Shown piece by piece: positions 23,778-33,655 of a stretch of 64,000 nt of DNA. The position numbers were made by a program, and so were the translations under genes. The stretch covers positions 12,424,749 through 12,488,748 of the forward strand of contig CM045735.1 of NCBI GenBank assembly GCA_024760905.1. The letters are read 5' to 3'. Source of the DNA: Plotosus lineatus. Its lineage: Eukaryota > Chordata > Actinopteri > Siluriformes > Plotosidae. Every line of letters starts with the position of its first letter. Position 1 is the stretch's first letter. The notes under the pieces were generated by a model. The model did no database searches. It had not been told where the DNA came from and saw only the letters and a list, made by a program, of their open reading frames with translations.

Positions 23778-26700
23778 TTATATAAATGCATTATATTTAC
23801 AATATAAACAATCTGACCCCCCCCCCCCCCGATCTAGACTACTACTGTTTGTTTACTTCTTCTTCTTCTTATGATTATTATAATTACAGTATTATTATTA
23901 TTATTTATTTACTCTGCTTATTAGATGACATGAAGGAGGATATGGATGTAGATCTGGAGAAAGAGTTCTTGCATAATCTAAAAGAGCTGAAAGTTCTGGT
24001 TAATGATAAAGACATTCTGGATCAACACAAAAGGTACAAAAGGAGCTGAGTGCCGTAAAAGCCTGGAGACAGATAACAGGTTTGAGGTTTATACAATAAT
24101 TTGCTAATTGAAATAATTTTGTTTCTGTTACAGTTTGGTCTGTTCACATCTTAAAGGAAAAATCAAAGTGTTCACCGACATGGAGGCGAATTTTAAGGTG
24201 AGACTTGAATTATCAAGTATCAAACGTAAACATTCCGTCCTCCACAATAGTACATCGTGGGAATAAAATGATATGTAACAGAAAAGCAGACGACAGGAGT
24301 AGAAATGCACATTATCACTAGTTATTCACTTATAGAATGTAATGTACCGATGCCAGACATGTCTCTCACTGTCTATAGTGTGAGATTCATGTAAAAGAAC
24401 CATTGCTGACTTTTGACAAAGCCAAAAAAATGCATGGAGACAAGACACAAACCAAAACAAAATAGATGTGGCCATATAAAGAAAACATCTGAAACAGAAG
24501 CAATGTACGCTCACAATCCGGGTTATGACGTACGCAAGTTACGACCACCCGTACTTATGACCACGTCCAGCAGATGTCTATTATAAGTTTACTGTATATG
24601 TCTGGCAGCGCAGCACGTAAGATAGTTGTGGCAGCGCAGCATTCCAGCATCTCACACTCACAGCATTCTACCACTACACTCACTGAGTAGCTTCCGTCGC
24701 AGTAACATCTCTTTTACAGTACAAATTTACATTCATTTACTGTACACTGTTACCATGGCCCCCAAGAGGAAGTTCGATCCATCAGATGGAAATTCTACCA
24801 AGCAAGCAAGGAAGGTACTGTCGTTGCAGATGAAGATGAAAGCTGAAAGTGAGATCTCCATCTCTCCCACTCCATGGTGTCTACAATTTTGAAGGACAAG
24901 GACCACATTAAGGAAGCCGTGAAAACAGCAGCTCCAATTAAGTGTGAAAGTGATGTTGCGAGCAGTGCAAAGTAAGAATACAAGTTTATTTCGCATGTAG
25001 AAAGAATGTGCGGGTGAAGAATATTTACAGAATATTTACAGAATACATGTGTGTGAACGCGAAGGACCCAAGAGGAACGGTGAGGTTACAGTGAGCAGAG
25101 ATAAAGGATTTTAAGTAGTTAGGCTCAACAATCCAGAGCGATGGAGAGTGTGGAAAAGAGGTGAAGAAGCGTGTGCAGGCAGGTTGGAATGGTTGGAGAA
25201 AAGTGTCCGGTGTGATGTGTGATAGGAGGGTATCAGCAAGAATGAAAGCAAAAGTGTAGAAGACGGTGATGAGGCCAACGATGTTATATGGTTTAGAACA
25301 GGGGTGCTCAATCCTGCTCCTGGAGATCTACCTTCCAGATGACTTTATCTCCAACCCTAATGTGGTCCATGTGACATGTAAGATCCAGTTAGGCCTTGAT
25401 TAGATGATTGGATGGTTAGGTGGACATGATTAGGGTTGGAGCAAATGTCTTCTGGAAGGTAGATCTCCAGGAGCAGGATTGAGCACCCCTGGTTTAGAAA
25501 CAATGGCACTGAGGAAAAGACAGAAGGCAGAGCTGGAGGTAGCAGAGATGAAAATGTTGAGGTTCTCTTTGGGAGTAACGAGGATGGATAGGATCAGGAA
25601 TGAGTCCATCAGAAGGACAGCACATGTAAGAGGTTTTGGAGACAAAGTCAGAGAGGCTAGATTGAGATGGTTTGGACATGTACAGAGGAGGGATAGTGAG
25701 TATATTGGTAGTAGGATGCTGAGGTTGGAACGACCAGGCAGAAAGCCTAGAGGAAGACCAAAGAGAAGATTTATGGATGTGGTGAAGGAGGACCTGAAGG
25801 TCGTTGGCGTAAGAGAAGAAGATGCAGAGGATAGGGTGAGATGGAAGCAGATGATTCGCTGTGACGAACCCTGAAGTGAACAACCGAAAGGAGAAGAAGA
25901 AGAGAGAACGTGCAGGTGAAGAATATGCTTCACATGAATTCATAGCGAGTACTGGGTGGTTTTGTTATCCGACTTACGATTGGTTGGTCAGAACCGATCT
26001 AGGTTGTAACTCGGATAGTGACTGTATTATGGAGTGGACTTCACCTTAAGAATCAGTCGCTATTCAATTCTCATGGTGAAGGTTGGAATGAAGGTTGGAA
26101 TGGAACCTTTTGCTATATCAGACATTTTTAAACAAGTTCAGAAAGAACAACTTAAGGTACCAGCGAAGGTAAATGGTGTCATCTATTGGAAAGTAAACTT
26201 TTTTTACTTTTTTCCCCTCTGATTCATCCATCCTCATATCCTGTATTTAGCAGCTGATTTACCACTTACATCCAAAAAAGCCTACACAGCTGTCAGCTCT
26301 CCTAATTTCATTCACAAACCACAATTAGTTATTAACAGGAATAGTAATTAAGCTATTTGTTCTCAATTTATATGCGTGAACGAGAAAGAAAACAGTTGCT
26401 CATACTCACACGTAACCGATGACTTCGATAACAGGCCTTGAATCTGTCAAGGTGTTGTCTTCGCACGGATCTCACCCCCAGTGTAGGAGACTGTCATTCC
26501 AGATGAATAAATGAACAAATGGGTACATGTGAACGGATTTGTCATTGTCACAAGTTTCATTAGTCATTTGGACATTGGCTATCAAAGTGCCCAAATTTAT
26601 TTGGAGCTGATGCAATAATAAATAGATTAAATTTATCTGGATATTTCTGATTCATTTTTAAATTATGATTACATTTCAACTCTATTTTTTGATCCAGGAC

Positions 26701-28112
26701 TATTTTACAGTGTCTACAGTGTCTTTAATTTAATGACCCTCTCATCATTTATTTTGTAGAATCTATCCAGAGCACTGATTAACATCGCATCCAAACTCAC
26801 AAACACCAAAGATGTCCGAGATTTGTTCCTCGACCTTGTGGAGAAGGTAATGGCTCATGTGTGTTCATTTCAGTGAGAGTTCAATCTATCAGTGTACCTC
26901 CATTCAATCATTTTCTGAACCACTTAATCCTAATTAGGGTCGCGGGGAGGCTGGAGCCCATCTTAGCCATCTCAGGGCGAAGGCGGGATACACCCTGGAC
27001 AGCTCACCAGAGTCCATCGCAGGGCCAACACTCACACAACCATTCACACCTAGGGTTGATTTGGAACAGTTAAGTGACCTACTATGCTTGTTTTTGGACT
27101 GTGGAAGGAAACCGGAGTACCCGGAAGAAACCCACATAAGCATAGGGAGAACATGCAAGCTGTACACAGAAACATCCAAGATGGGAATCGAACCCAGGTC
27201 TTCTTGCTGTGAGGTGGACATGTTAACCACTACACCAACGTGCCACCCTCAATGTTACAGGGCAGTGGTGGTCTAGTGGTATAGGGCACTGGATCATTGA
27301 TCCAAAGGTTGGGGGTTCGAGTCCCACTCTCCACAAGGTTGTCACTGTCTCCCAAAGTGCGGCTAACTGGGTTATCAAAGGCAGGCCATGTCTCTCACTG
27401 TCTCTGGTGAGAGGCATGTAAAAGAACCATTGCTGACATTCGTAAAGAGTAGGCTGCAAAGTCGTCAGCGTGTTTCTGTCCCTTGCTAAAAAGGGTTGTG
27501 ACAGGAAGGGCATCCGACGTTAAAAACCTCTGCCAAATCAAATGTGCGAATCAAGATGATTCGCTGTGGCGACTCCCAAGTAAAAGGGAAAAATCCAAAA
27601 GGAAGACAGACATGTTTAATATGTTGCACTCGAGACTATAAATAATTTGCTATAATAATCTGCTATAAATAATTTGGAGATACAGTGGTACCTCACCTTA
27701 CAATAGTCCCAGCCAACGAAGAATCCAGGTTACAAAAACATTTTCCAAAATTTTTTGCCTCTGTATTCGAAACAAGTTCTCCTTACGAAATGCACCAACA
27801 ATGCACAAGCTGCTTTCTCATTGACTGTCTTCCAACATCCCGCCCCCGCTGGCCTCCCATTGGCTAGGAGGGATGACGCAGCTCCCTTCCATTGGCTATC
27901 TCCCAACATCTCGCCCCCGCTGGCCTCCCATTGGCTAAGAGGGATGACGCAGCTCCCTCCCATTGGCTATTATGGAGCTGCATCTCCCATAATGCTTTTT
28001 TTGTAAAGGACAGAGTTACTGTTGTTTTATGAGTTTTTTGACTCCGGCTTTTAACCTTCCATAAACATTTGTAAGATTATAACTCTGCTAAGAAGATATG
28101 GTCAACACACGT

Positions 28113-28157
<45 letters not shown>

Positions 28158-28625
28158 CACACACACGCGCATGCATGTGTGATTTCTGGTGCGATTGAAA
28201 AGAAGAAGCGGGCTCGTGGCATGCGGTTGAGTGATATTGCAAAGGAATGTGGCCAAACCTGTCATCGGTACGATATTGAAGCAGAAGGAGGCCTTAAAAG
28301 GTATGCTTTTATAATTTTTAAAGGGTTTAGGGAGTAGAATTGGGGGCCTTGGAACGAATCATGTGTTTTACAGGTAAAATGCGGTTCAATTTACGAAAAA
28401 TGAGATTACTAAAAAGGCTCTGGAATAGATTAATTTCGTAAGGTGAGGTACCACTGTACAGTGATCCCTCGCTATTTTTTTTTCCCTTTTACATAATTGG
28501 CCTTGTTTTGCATCATTTTCCTTAACTTTCCCCTATTCTTAATGTCCTTATTTTTTAATTTTTCGATGAATAAAAAAACACGATGCACTATATATACGAT
28601 GCACTATATACACTATATATATACA

Positions 28626-28667
<42 letters not shown>

Positions 28668-29229
28668 TTGTTGAGAGTGGGGCTTGAACCCCCAACCTTA
28701 GGATCAGTGATCCAGCACCTTTTCCCACCAGGCCACTACTGCCCATAACATATCATAAATGTTACATTATGGGCTGTTTGTTATTAAATTTTTTTAAGGG
28801 AAACAAAATTGGTTCTCCAGGTAACAACAGTGCGTTTCTCATAATCACCTTTACCTTTTAAAAAAGGTATTTGCATTTTTAAAATTTTTTTTTTTTTAAA
28901 TAAGAAGAAGACGCAGTGTTGAAAATGCTTCCTGGATTAGATGTCACTCTCTGAAACCATTTTCTTCCCTCAGTTCATTGAACCGTGTCGATGTGATAAA
29001 TGGTCTATTAGCGATCTCAGACTTTTCCTCACTGACTACATCAGCACCGCCCACACTCTCGATGGATTCAGGTTAGTGTGTATGTGGGTCTGTATGACAC
29101 TGTGCCATGCTGAATTGAAGACTTCTAAAAAAAAAAAAAAAACTAATGTCTTCTAACAGGTTTCAAGTGATATGGGCGAGATACATGGGCGTCATCAAAA
29201 GCTGTATCCTGAAAATGTACTACGATTAA
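16560..29229 (+). CDS. fibp: Acidic FGF intracellular-binding protein; in-frame TGA at codon 5
   Basis: Ten coding exons: 16560-16644, 16958-17156, 17275-17401, 19189-19289, 19479-19612, 23925-24033, 24134-24197, 26760-26846, 28974-29071 and 29160-29229. All borders are GT/AG and all phases match, giving 358 codons with the stop. The 357 residues equal the human short isoform. Conserved blocks include [62 protein letters not shown] and the C-terminal [12 protein letters not shown] binds intracellular FGF1 and acts in FGF signalling; a fish homologue has been linked to left-right patterning. The oddity is the first exon: codons 1-4 read MSME, codon 5 (16572-16574) is TGA where human has Leu, and codons 6 onward (DVFVGNTT) are conserved again. 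This is a recent nonsense mutation, a sequencing error, or a copy that starts elsewhere. The next in-frame ATGs (DAMQM in exon 2) would drop the conserved N-terminus. Confidence 0.92.
17545..18030 (+). mobile_element. Tigger/pogo-like transposon remnant (fibp intron)
   Basis: The frame from 17758 reads [20 protein letters not shown], the usual N-terminus of Tigger-type transposases, and stops after 46 residues. A close copy with the same start is at 24752. The 5' flank has the TTATGACGTACGC end block. Confidence 0.7.
18050..18405 (-). mobile_element. SINE fragments, families B and A
   Basis: A family B piece (18050-18205) and a family A head (18232-18405), both on the minus strand. Confidence 0.6.
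18440..19076 (-). mobile_element. Older family A SINE, interrupted
   Basis: A minus-strand SINE runs 18440-18623 and resumes 18974-19076. A younger SINE sits between the two halves. Confidence 0.72.
18624..18973 (+). mobile_element. tRNA-derived SINE family A, young copy nested in a SINE
   Basis: Full copy from GGGCAGTGGTGG to the AATGAACCGAACTGAACTA end. It is flanked by the 11-bp duplication AACCTCCCACC at 18613-18623 and 18974-18984. A box TGGTCTAGTGG and B box GGTTCGAGTCC are intact. Confidence 0.85.
20000..20270 (-). mobile_element. Tigger-like fragment
   Basis: Shares the ATCAGCAAGAGGGAGAAA and AAAGCTCTCAGG blocks with the end of the Tigger-like element at 52900-53035. Confidence 0.55.
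20303..20620 (+). mobile_element. tRNA-derived SINE family C
   Basis: Head GGCGTAGTGGTTAGGGTGC and B box AGTTCGAATCC, then CTGTGCTAAGACCCCTGGG and ATGGACTAGCGTCCCATCC, ending in the ACCTACCTAAC repeat. Other copies are at 44284, 47612, 53170 and 63857. Confidence 0.75.
21068..21240 (+). mobile_element. tRNA-derived SINE family B (5' part)
   Basis: GGCAGCATGGTGGCGTAGTG head, then the GTTTCCTCCGGGTACTCC block. The tail is missing. Confidence 0.72.
21474..22885 (-). mobile_element. Tigger/pogo-like transposon with transposase remnant
   Basis: Left end CAGTCGGCCCTCTACTTACG (21474). On the minus strand, 22376-22603 reads [19 protein letters not shown] then [20 protein letters not shown], the N-terminal helix-turn-helix of pogo-type transposases, and ends after 75 residues. 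A CA/CT microsatellite (21741-21930) is embedded. Confidence 0.75.
21741..21930. repeat. Compound (CA)n/(CT)n microsatellite
   Basis: Alternating CA and CT runs; the longest CA run is about 21809-21892. Confidence 0.92.
22884..23100 (+). mobile_element. tRNA-derived SINE family A, 5'-truncated
   Basis: Begins in the body at GGCCAGCCATGTCCCTCA and runs to the tail ending GAAAATGAATGAATGG. Confidence 0.68.
23352..23545 (+). mobile_element. hAT-type transposon fragment
   Basis: Starts CAGGGATCCCCAACAACCGG and continues with the TACCGGTCCGCAGAAGAAA block seen in hAT ends. No right end was found. Confidence 0.55.
23728..23780. repeat. (TAA)n microsatellite
   Basis: ATT and TAA runs just upstream of fibp exon 6. 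Confidence 0.85.
25030..25905 (+). mobile_element. RTE-type LINE 3' fragment
   Basis: 25503-25870 encodes [49 protein letters not shown] and the end [11 protein letters not shown], the C-terminal part after the reverse transcriptase. Its 3' tail (GTGAACAACCGAAAGGAG then AAG repeats) is shared with family A SINEs. Confidence 0.75.
25299..25491. mobile_element. hAT-type MITE, 193 bp, with 8-bp target duplication
   Basis: Terminal inverted repeats begin CAGGGGTGCTCAATCCTGCT and are nearly perfect over about 38 bp. The 8-bp duplication GTTTAGAA lies at 25291-25298 and 25492-25499, the usual hAT length. It interrupts the RTE fragment. Confidence 0.88.
26900..27246 (-). mobile_element. tRNA-derived SINE family B
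   Basis: Minus-strand copy with the tail at 26900-27010 and the head at 27185-27246 (ends CCACTACACCAACGTGCC). Confidence 0.75.
27257..27600 (+). mobile_element. tRNA-derived SINE family A with RTE-type tail
   Basis: Head GGGCAGTGGTGGTCTAGTGG. The tail from about 27480 reads AGGAAGGGCATCCGACGTT and GATTCGCTGTGGCGACTCCC, as in the copies at 346 and 16103 and unlike the L2-type tail of other family A copies. Confidence 0.8.
27683..28456 (+). mobile_element. Tigger/pogo-like non-autonomous transposon
   Basis: Terminal repeats CAGTGGTACCTCACCTTAC and the complement ending GGTGAGGTACCACTG at 28456, flanked by TA. It has an inner duplication of CGCCCCCGCTGGCCTCCCAT, a (CA)n tract and a short piece of transposase ([14 protein letters not shown], 28220-28265). 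Confidence 0.82.
28458..28745. mobile_element. TIR element fragment, (TA)n and SINE head
   Basis: CAGTGATCCCTCGCTATT starts at 28459 directly after the Tigger-like end. It is followed by (TA)n at 28618-28667 and a minus-strand family A SINE head at 28668-28745. Confidence 0.6.
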
Positions 29230-29369
29230 GATGTAATTTTGGTCTGCCAAACAATTTCTGCAGTGTCATTCACACATGCCCAAATTTAGTTTTATTAGCC
29301 TGAATGCCTATTTTCACCTTTTTGCACACTTTGTGTAGAAATAATTGTGTTTGACACTTTATGTATATT

Positions 29370-29375
29370 AATAAA
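29370..29375 (+). other. Polyadenylation signal of fibp
   Basis: AATAAA lies 141 bp after the fibp stop codon, in an AT-rich 3' UTR. Confidence 0.6.
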
Positions 29376-29572
29376 ATATACACTTTTACACAACAGTGGC
29401 TTGTAATTTAATTTTCCAATTCATTGTATGCTTAGTAATGCAGATATAATGTAAAGATCCTGAAAGCTAAGTGGAGCAACTATAGAGTTTTCTACCAATA
29501 AAAACATGTATTTTCTTTAAGGGGGTGACTAAATAGCAGGAGATTTTTATTTATGCCGGCAACTCTGACGAC

Positions 29573-29574
<2 letters not shown>

Positions 29575-29662
<88 letters not shown>
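29575..29662. repeat. (TA)n tract left of hammerhead locus A
   Basis: About 43 TA units with one AA interruption. Confidence 0.9.
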
Positions 29663-29663
<1 letters not shown>

Positions 29664-29762
29664 ATTTTCTGAGTAGACCCTTCCGTAGGAGAGTGCTCAA
29701 TACTTTTTGGTAGAGCAAATAACAAAGGGACAGGACAAAGACTTTCTATTGAAACTCCATTT

Positions 29763-29817
29763 ATCACTACAGATCTGTTTCGAGGGGTGGTGAAACCATC
29801 CTCTCTCTTCAGGTGAT
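29763..29817 (-). ncRNA. Hammerhead ribozyme (type I), locus A, minus strand
   Basis: The reverse complement is identical to the + copy at 29833-29887. It has the core CTGAAGA (C3 to A9), stem II, GAAA, the self-complementary ACAGATCTGT and a five-base-pair stem I (ATCAC/GTGAT). It is the left arm of an inverted pair centred near 29825. Confidence 0.8.
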
Positions 29818-29832
29818 TATAGAAGAATTATA

Positions 29833-29887
29833 ATCACCTGAAGAGAGAGGATGGTTTCACCACCCCTCGAAACAGATCTGTAGTGAT
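29833..29887 (+). ncRNA. Hammerhead ribozyme (type I), locus A, plus strand
   Basis: Stem I is ATCAC (29833-29837) paired with GTGAT (29883-29887). The core CTGAAGA spans 29838-29844. Stem II starts with the required G-C pair 29845/29868 and closes on TTTCA, with one A-C mismatch and one bulged A. GAA is at 29869-29871. Stem III is ACA/TGT with loop GATC, including the A15.1-U16.1 pair (29872/29881). The cleavage-site base is A29882, so cleavage is predicted between 29882 and 29883. Stem III has only three pairs, but ACAGATCTGT is a perfect palindrome, so a dimer could make a ten-pair stem, as known for short-stem hammerheads. Such ribozymes are known from Penelope-like elements and animal retrozymes. 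Confidence 0.82.
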
Positions 29888-29926
29888 AAATGGAGTTTCA
29901 ATAGAAAGTCTTTGTCCTGTCCTTTT

Positions 29927-29927
<1 letters not shown>

Positions 29928-30014
<87 letters not shown>
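29928..30014. repeat. (TA)n tract right of hammerhead locus A
   Basis: About 42 TA units. Confidence 0.9.
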
Positions 30015-30017
<3 letters not shown>

Positions 30018-30789
30018 CAGTAAAACCTCCGCTGACGAACGCTTAAGATCACGAACTTTTCGCCTCAAGAACATTAAATTCGCGAGCATATAGTCTCTGC
30101 TGACGAACTAGTTTTCAAGTGGATCTAATCAAACCACGCGGTCGAACAGCGCCACGGTGGCGGCCACGAGAAGTTGACGCACGCTCACGGCATCACAGTT
30201 CGCCACCCCCTTTCTTTGAGTGCGGAAGTGGTTTGTGTTTGATAGACATTTTGGACCATATTGAGTGTACTTTTGCTATTATGGGATCGAAAAAGACCCC
30301 ACCACAGGCGGCGATAATTGAAAAACACGAACGAGGTGTGCGTTTGTGTGACTCAGCGTCCCAGTACCAGTACAAGGAACAAGGAAGCTATTAAGGGTGC
30401 GTGTGTGGCTAAAGGTGTTTCCAAACAGTAGGCATTTCCAAACACTCCTTCCAAACAGTAAGTCCCTCCCTCCCTCCTCCTCCCTCCTCCTCCCACTCCA
30501 TTCCATCAAGCCATCAACTACCATCACAAAGGTAAATAAAACGACTTTATTATACAGTACAGTTTATTTCTTTAATTACAATACAATAGCACATTTATTA
30601 TACATAAAATAAAGTATATTTTTGTGTAGTTTTAAGGCTTATTTAGTCGAAAATTATGTTTTATGGGGACCTGGGAACGGATTATTCTCATTTTAATGGT
30701 TTCTTATGGGAAATAAATGTTCGGAAGACGAACTTTTCGCCTCACACACACTTTCAGGGAACCAATTATGTTCGTGAGCTGAGATATCA

Positions 30790-30792
<3 letters not shown>
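30018..30792 (+). mobile_element. Tigger-like TIR element, second subfamily
   Basis: Ends CAGTAAAACCTCCGCTGACG and TGAGATATCACTG. The frame from 30281 reads MGSKKTPPQAAIIEKHERGV, a transposase N-terminus cut after about 38 residues. Confidence 0.65.
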
Positions 30793-30872
<80 letters not shown>

Positions 30873-30875
30873 GAG
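30792..30875. repeat. (TA)n microsatellite between two TIR elements
   Basis: About 40 TA units filling the gap between the elements ending at 30792 and starting at 30873. Confidence 0.88.
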
Positions 30876-31817
30876 AGACGCTCCCCGACTTATGTTTTTA
30901 ATTGGTTCCGGACGGCTGAACGTAAGTTGAAAGTGAACATTAGTTGTTACAGTGACGTATGACGTATGACGTGTGACGTATGACGCTCATACTGTACTAT
31001 ACATCCATAAATACCATTACTATATCTCATAAAACACCCCTAAATCAATTATTATAAATATAACATTGTAAAATAATGTAAAATATGTCAAATAATATGA
31101 ACATTAATTTCAAATAAGTCACTTATTTATAGCGAGTCACTTTACATGAAGCTTAAAACAGCCAATCAACGCTTACAATATGTGAGGCGCTCAAAACCGA
31201 AAGTAGTGTACTTGCAAAAGTAGTGTACTTGCAAAAGTAGTGTTCTTGCTGTGGGTTATACAGACTTCCGGTCTTTGAAGTGAGCAAGGACGCCGTTGAA
31301 CTCGTTTAGAACTCAGCCTGCACTGATGTGAATCACCAGCAGAGGGGAGAGTTATCTTCTCTGGATTCGGGTTTTCATTCATTTTACAACTCTCTTTGCT
31401 TAACTGAGTATGCATGGTAGATTGGGCCAATCCGAGCAGATAGTTAATTCATCTTTGTGTATGAGACTTGCACCCATGCTCGTAGGCTTACACTTCTGAC
31501 AAACCATATCTGCTTAGGGTTACAAAAGTCCACAAAACAGTGTAAACACAAAGATCACAGAGATGACGTCTTAACACAACACAAGGGTAACATGCTATAT
31601 AACTGATATATATATATATATATATATATATAACTGAACTGGGAAGAAGGAAGGGCACGTTCAGTCTGTCGTTTGTAAACAGTGGACGCAGCGTCATTAT
31701 GTCATTGCGTCATTACGTCAGCATACTACGTAGGTACGTCTAAATTCAAAATTGGACTTTTGTCGGAAAAAAAAAAAAACGTAAAACGGATGAACGTAAG
31801 TCGGGGAGTGCCTGTAT
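30873..31817. mobile_element. TIR element with CTCCCCGACTTA ends
   Basis: The left end ACGCTCCCCGACTTATG and right end CGTAAGTCGGGGAGTGCC are inverted repeats. No transposase was recognised. A second copy at 57574-58436 shares the CATCCATAAATACCATTA and GGTTACAAAAGTCC blocks. An inner (TA)n lies at 31605-31632. Confidence 0.68.
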
Positions 31818-31821
31818 ATAT

Positions 31822-33615
31822 AAATACAGGAGGAGTTCGGTGAGGGCCTGGAGAGTGATTATCGGTTGGCCTCAAAAAGGTTCTGGGCCACCATCCGACG
31901 CCTCAGGAGGGGGAAGCAGTTCTTCACAAACACTGTTTACGGTGGAGGTGGGGAGCTGCTTACCTTGACTGGGGATGTTGTTGAGAGGTGGAGGGAATAC
32001 TTTGAGGACCTTCTCAATCCCACCAACACGCCCTCCGTGGAAGAGGAAGACCCTGGGGGTTCGGGTGAGGGTCCGCCCATCACTGGAGTGGAGGTCACTG
32101 AGGTTGTCAAAAAGCTCCTCGGTGGTCGAGCTCCGGGGTTGGACGAGATCCGCCCGGAATACCTCAGGACTCTGGATGTTGTAGGACTGTCTTGGTTGAC
32201 ACGTCTCTGCAACATCGCGTGGTCATCGGGGGCTGTACCTCTGGATTGGCAAACTGGGGTGGTGGTCCCAATTTTTAAGAAGGGGGACCGGAGGGTGTGT
32301 TCCAATTATCGGGGAATTACACTCCTCAGCCTACCTGGTAAAGTCTATGCAGGGGTACTAGAGAGGAGGATCCGACCGATAGTCGAACCTCGGATTCAGG
32401 AGGAACAATGTGGTTTTCGTCCTGGCCGCAGCACTCTTGACCAACTCTATACGCTCCACAGGATTCTGGAGGGGGCATGGGAGTTTGCCCAATCTGTCCA
32501 CATGTGCTTTGTGGATTTGGAGAAGGCTTTCGACCGTGTCCCTCGAAAGATCTTGTGGGGCGTGCTCCGAGAGTACGGCGTTCCGGATCCGTTGCTACGA
32601 GCTATTCGGTCGCTGTATCACCGGAGCCAGAGTTTGGTCCGTATTGGTAACAGCAGCTCGGATTCGTTTCCGGTGGGAGTTGGAGTCCGCCAAGGCTGTC
32701 CTTTGTCACCGATTCTGTTCATAATTTTTATGGACAGAATTTCTAGGCGCAGTCGAGGCGATGAGGGGTTCTGGTTCGGTGGCCATCGGATATCATCTCT
32801 GCTTTGCGGATGAGGTTGTCCTTCTGGCTTCATCAAGTCGGGCCCTCCAGCTCTCATTGGAGCGATTCGCAGCTGAGTGCGAAGCAGCCGGGATGAAGAT
32901 CAGTACCTCCAAGTCCGAGGCCATGGTTCTCAGTCGGACAATGGTGGAATGCACCCTCTGGGTCGGGGATGAGGTCCTGCCCCAAGTGGAGGAGTTTAAG
33001 TATCTTGGGGTCTTGTTTACGAGTGAGGGAAGGATGGAGCGAGAGATCGACAGACGGATCGCTGCAGCCTCTGCTGTTAAGCGGTGCCTGTACCGGTCCG
33101 TCGTGGTGAAAAAGGAGCTGAGCCGCAAGGCGAAGCTCTCAATTTACCAGTCGATCTACGTTCCAATCCTCACCTATGGTCACGAGCTTTGGGTAATGAC
33201 CGAAAGAACAAGATCACGGATACAAGCGGCTGAAATGAGCTTCCTTCGCCGGGTGGCGGGGTTCTCCCTTAGAGATAGGGTGAGAAGCTCCGCCATCCGG
33301 GAGAGCTCGAGTAGATCCGCTGCTCCTCCGCATTGAGAGGGGCCAGTTGAGGTGGCTCGGGCATCTGGTTAGAATGCCCCGGACGCCTCCCTGGTGTGGT
33401 GTTTCGGGCATGTCCAACCGGGAAGAGACCCCGGGGTCGACCTAGAACACGCTGGAGGGACTATGTCTCTCGGCTTGTCTGGGACCGCCTCGGTGTCCCC
33501 CCGGGAGAGTTGGAGGAAGTGGCTCGGGAGAGGGATGTCTGGACCTCTTTTCTAAGGTTGCTGCCCCCGCGACCCGACCCCGGACTAAGCGGAAGAAGAT
33601 GAGATGAGATGAGAT

Positions 33616-33630
<15 letters not shown>
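31822..33630 (+). mobile_element. Rex3 (RTE-clade) LINE, 5'-truncated
   Basis: The reverse transcriptase reads in three frames: 31866-32812 (RAPGLDEIRPEYLR, GFRPGRSTLDQL, FVDLEKAFDRVPR, GVRQGCPLSPILF), then 32761-33336 ([48 protein letters not shown]), then 33396-33602 (CPTGKRPRGRPRTRWRDY). Two frameshifts, one beside the catalytic A-D-E block near 32812, make it inactive. The widely used Rex3 primer sites match at about 32243 and 32690. The 3' end is the GATGA repeat at 33596-33620. Confidence 0.9.
31866..33602 (+). pseudogene. Rex3 reverse transcriptase, frameshifted
   Basis: The finger and palm motifs are in frame up to about residue 300. The Y/F-x-DD region reads CFADEVVLLA in the second frame, with Glu in place of the second catalytic Asp. 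The thumb and C-terminal arginine-rich parts follow. Confidence 0.85.

Positions 33631-33639
<9 letters not shown>

Positions 33640-33655
<16 letters not shown>

Larger units (their letters stand above)
24511..26030 (+). mobile_element. Tigger/pogo-like transposon, interrupted by an RTE LINE
   Basis: Left end block GGGTTATGACGTACGCAAG (24520). A transposase start ([20 protein letters not shown], 24755-24892) is cut after 46 residues. The element resumes after about 25905 and ends in GGTTGTAACTCGGATAGTG near 26020. This is the host of the nest described in Part 2. Confidence 0.65.
29663..29930. mobile_element. Inverted pair of hammerhead-bearing units between two (TA)n tracts (locus A)
   Basis: The left arm starts at the unit's far end (TTTCTGAGTAGACCC, near 29665) and runs to about 29826. 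The right arm repeats the hammerhead half in reverse to 29930. The arms match almost perfectly from about 29726 to 29925. TA tracts abut both ends. No coding capacity was seen. It is probably a non-autonomous Penelope-like or retrozyme-like element. Confidence 0.65.

Noticed and set aside
29663..29930. Palindrome as an assembly artefact only
   Set aside because: Three separate loci show related inverted units with differing spacers and substitutions, so a single artefact is unlikely; long reads should still confirm them.
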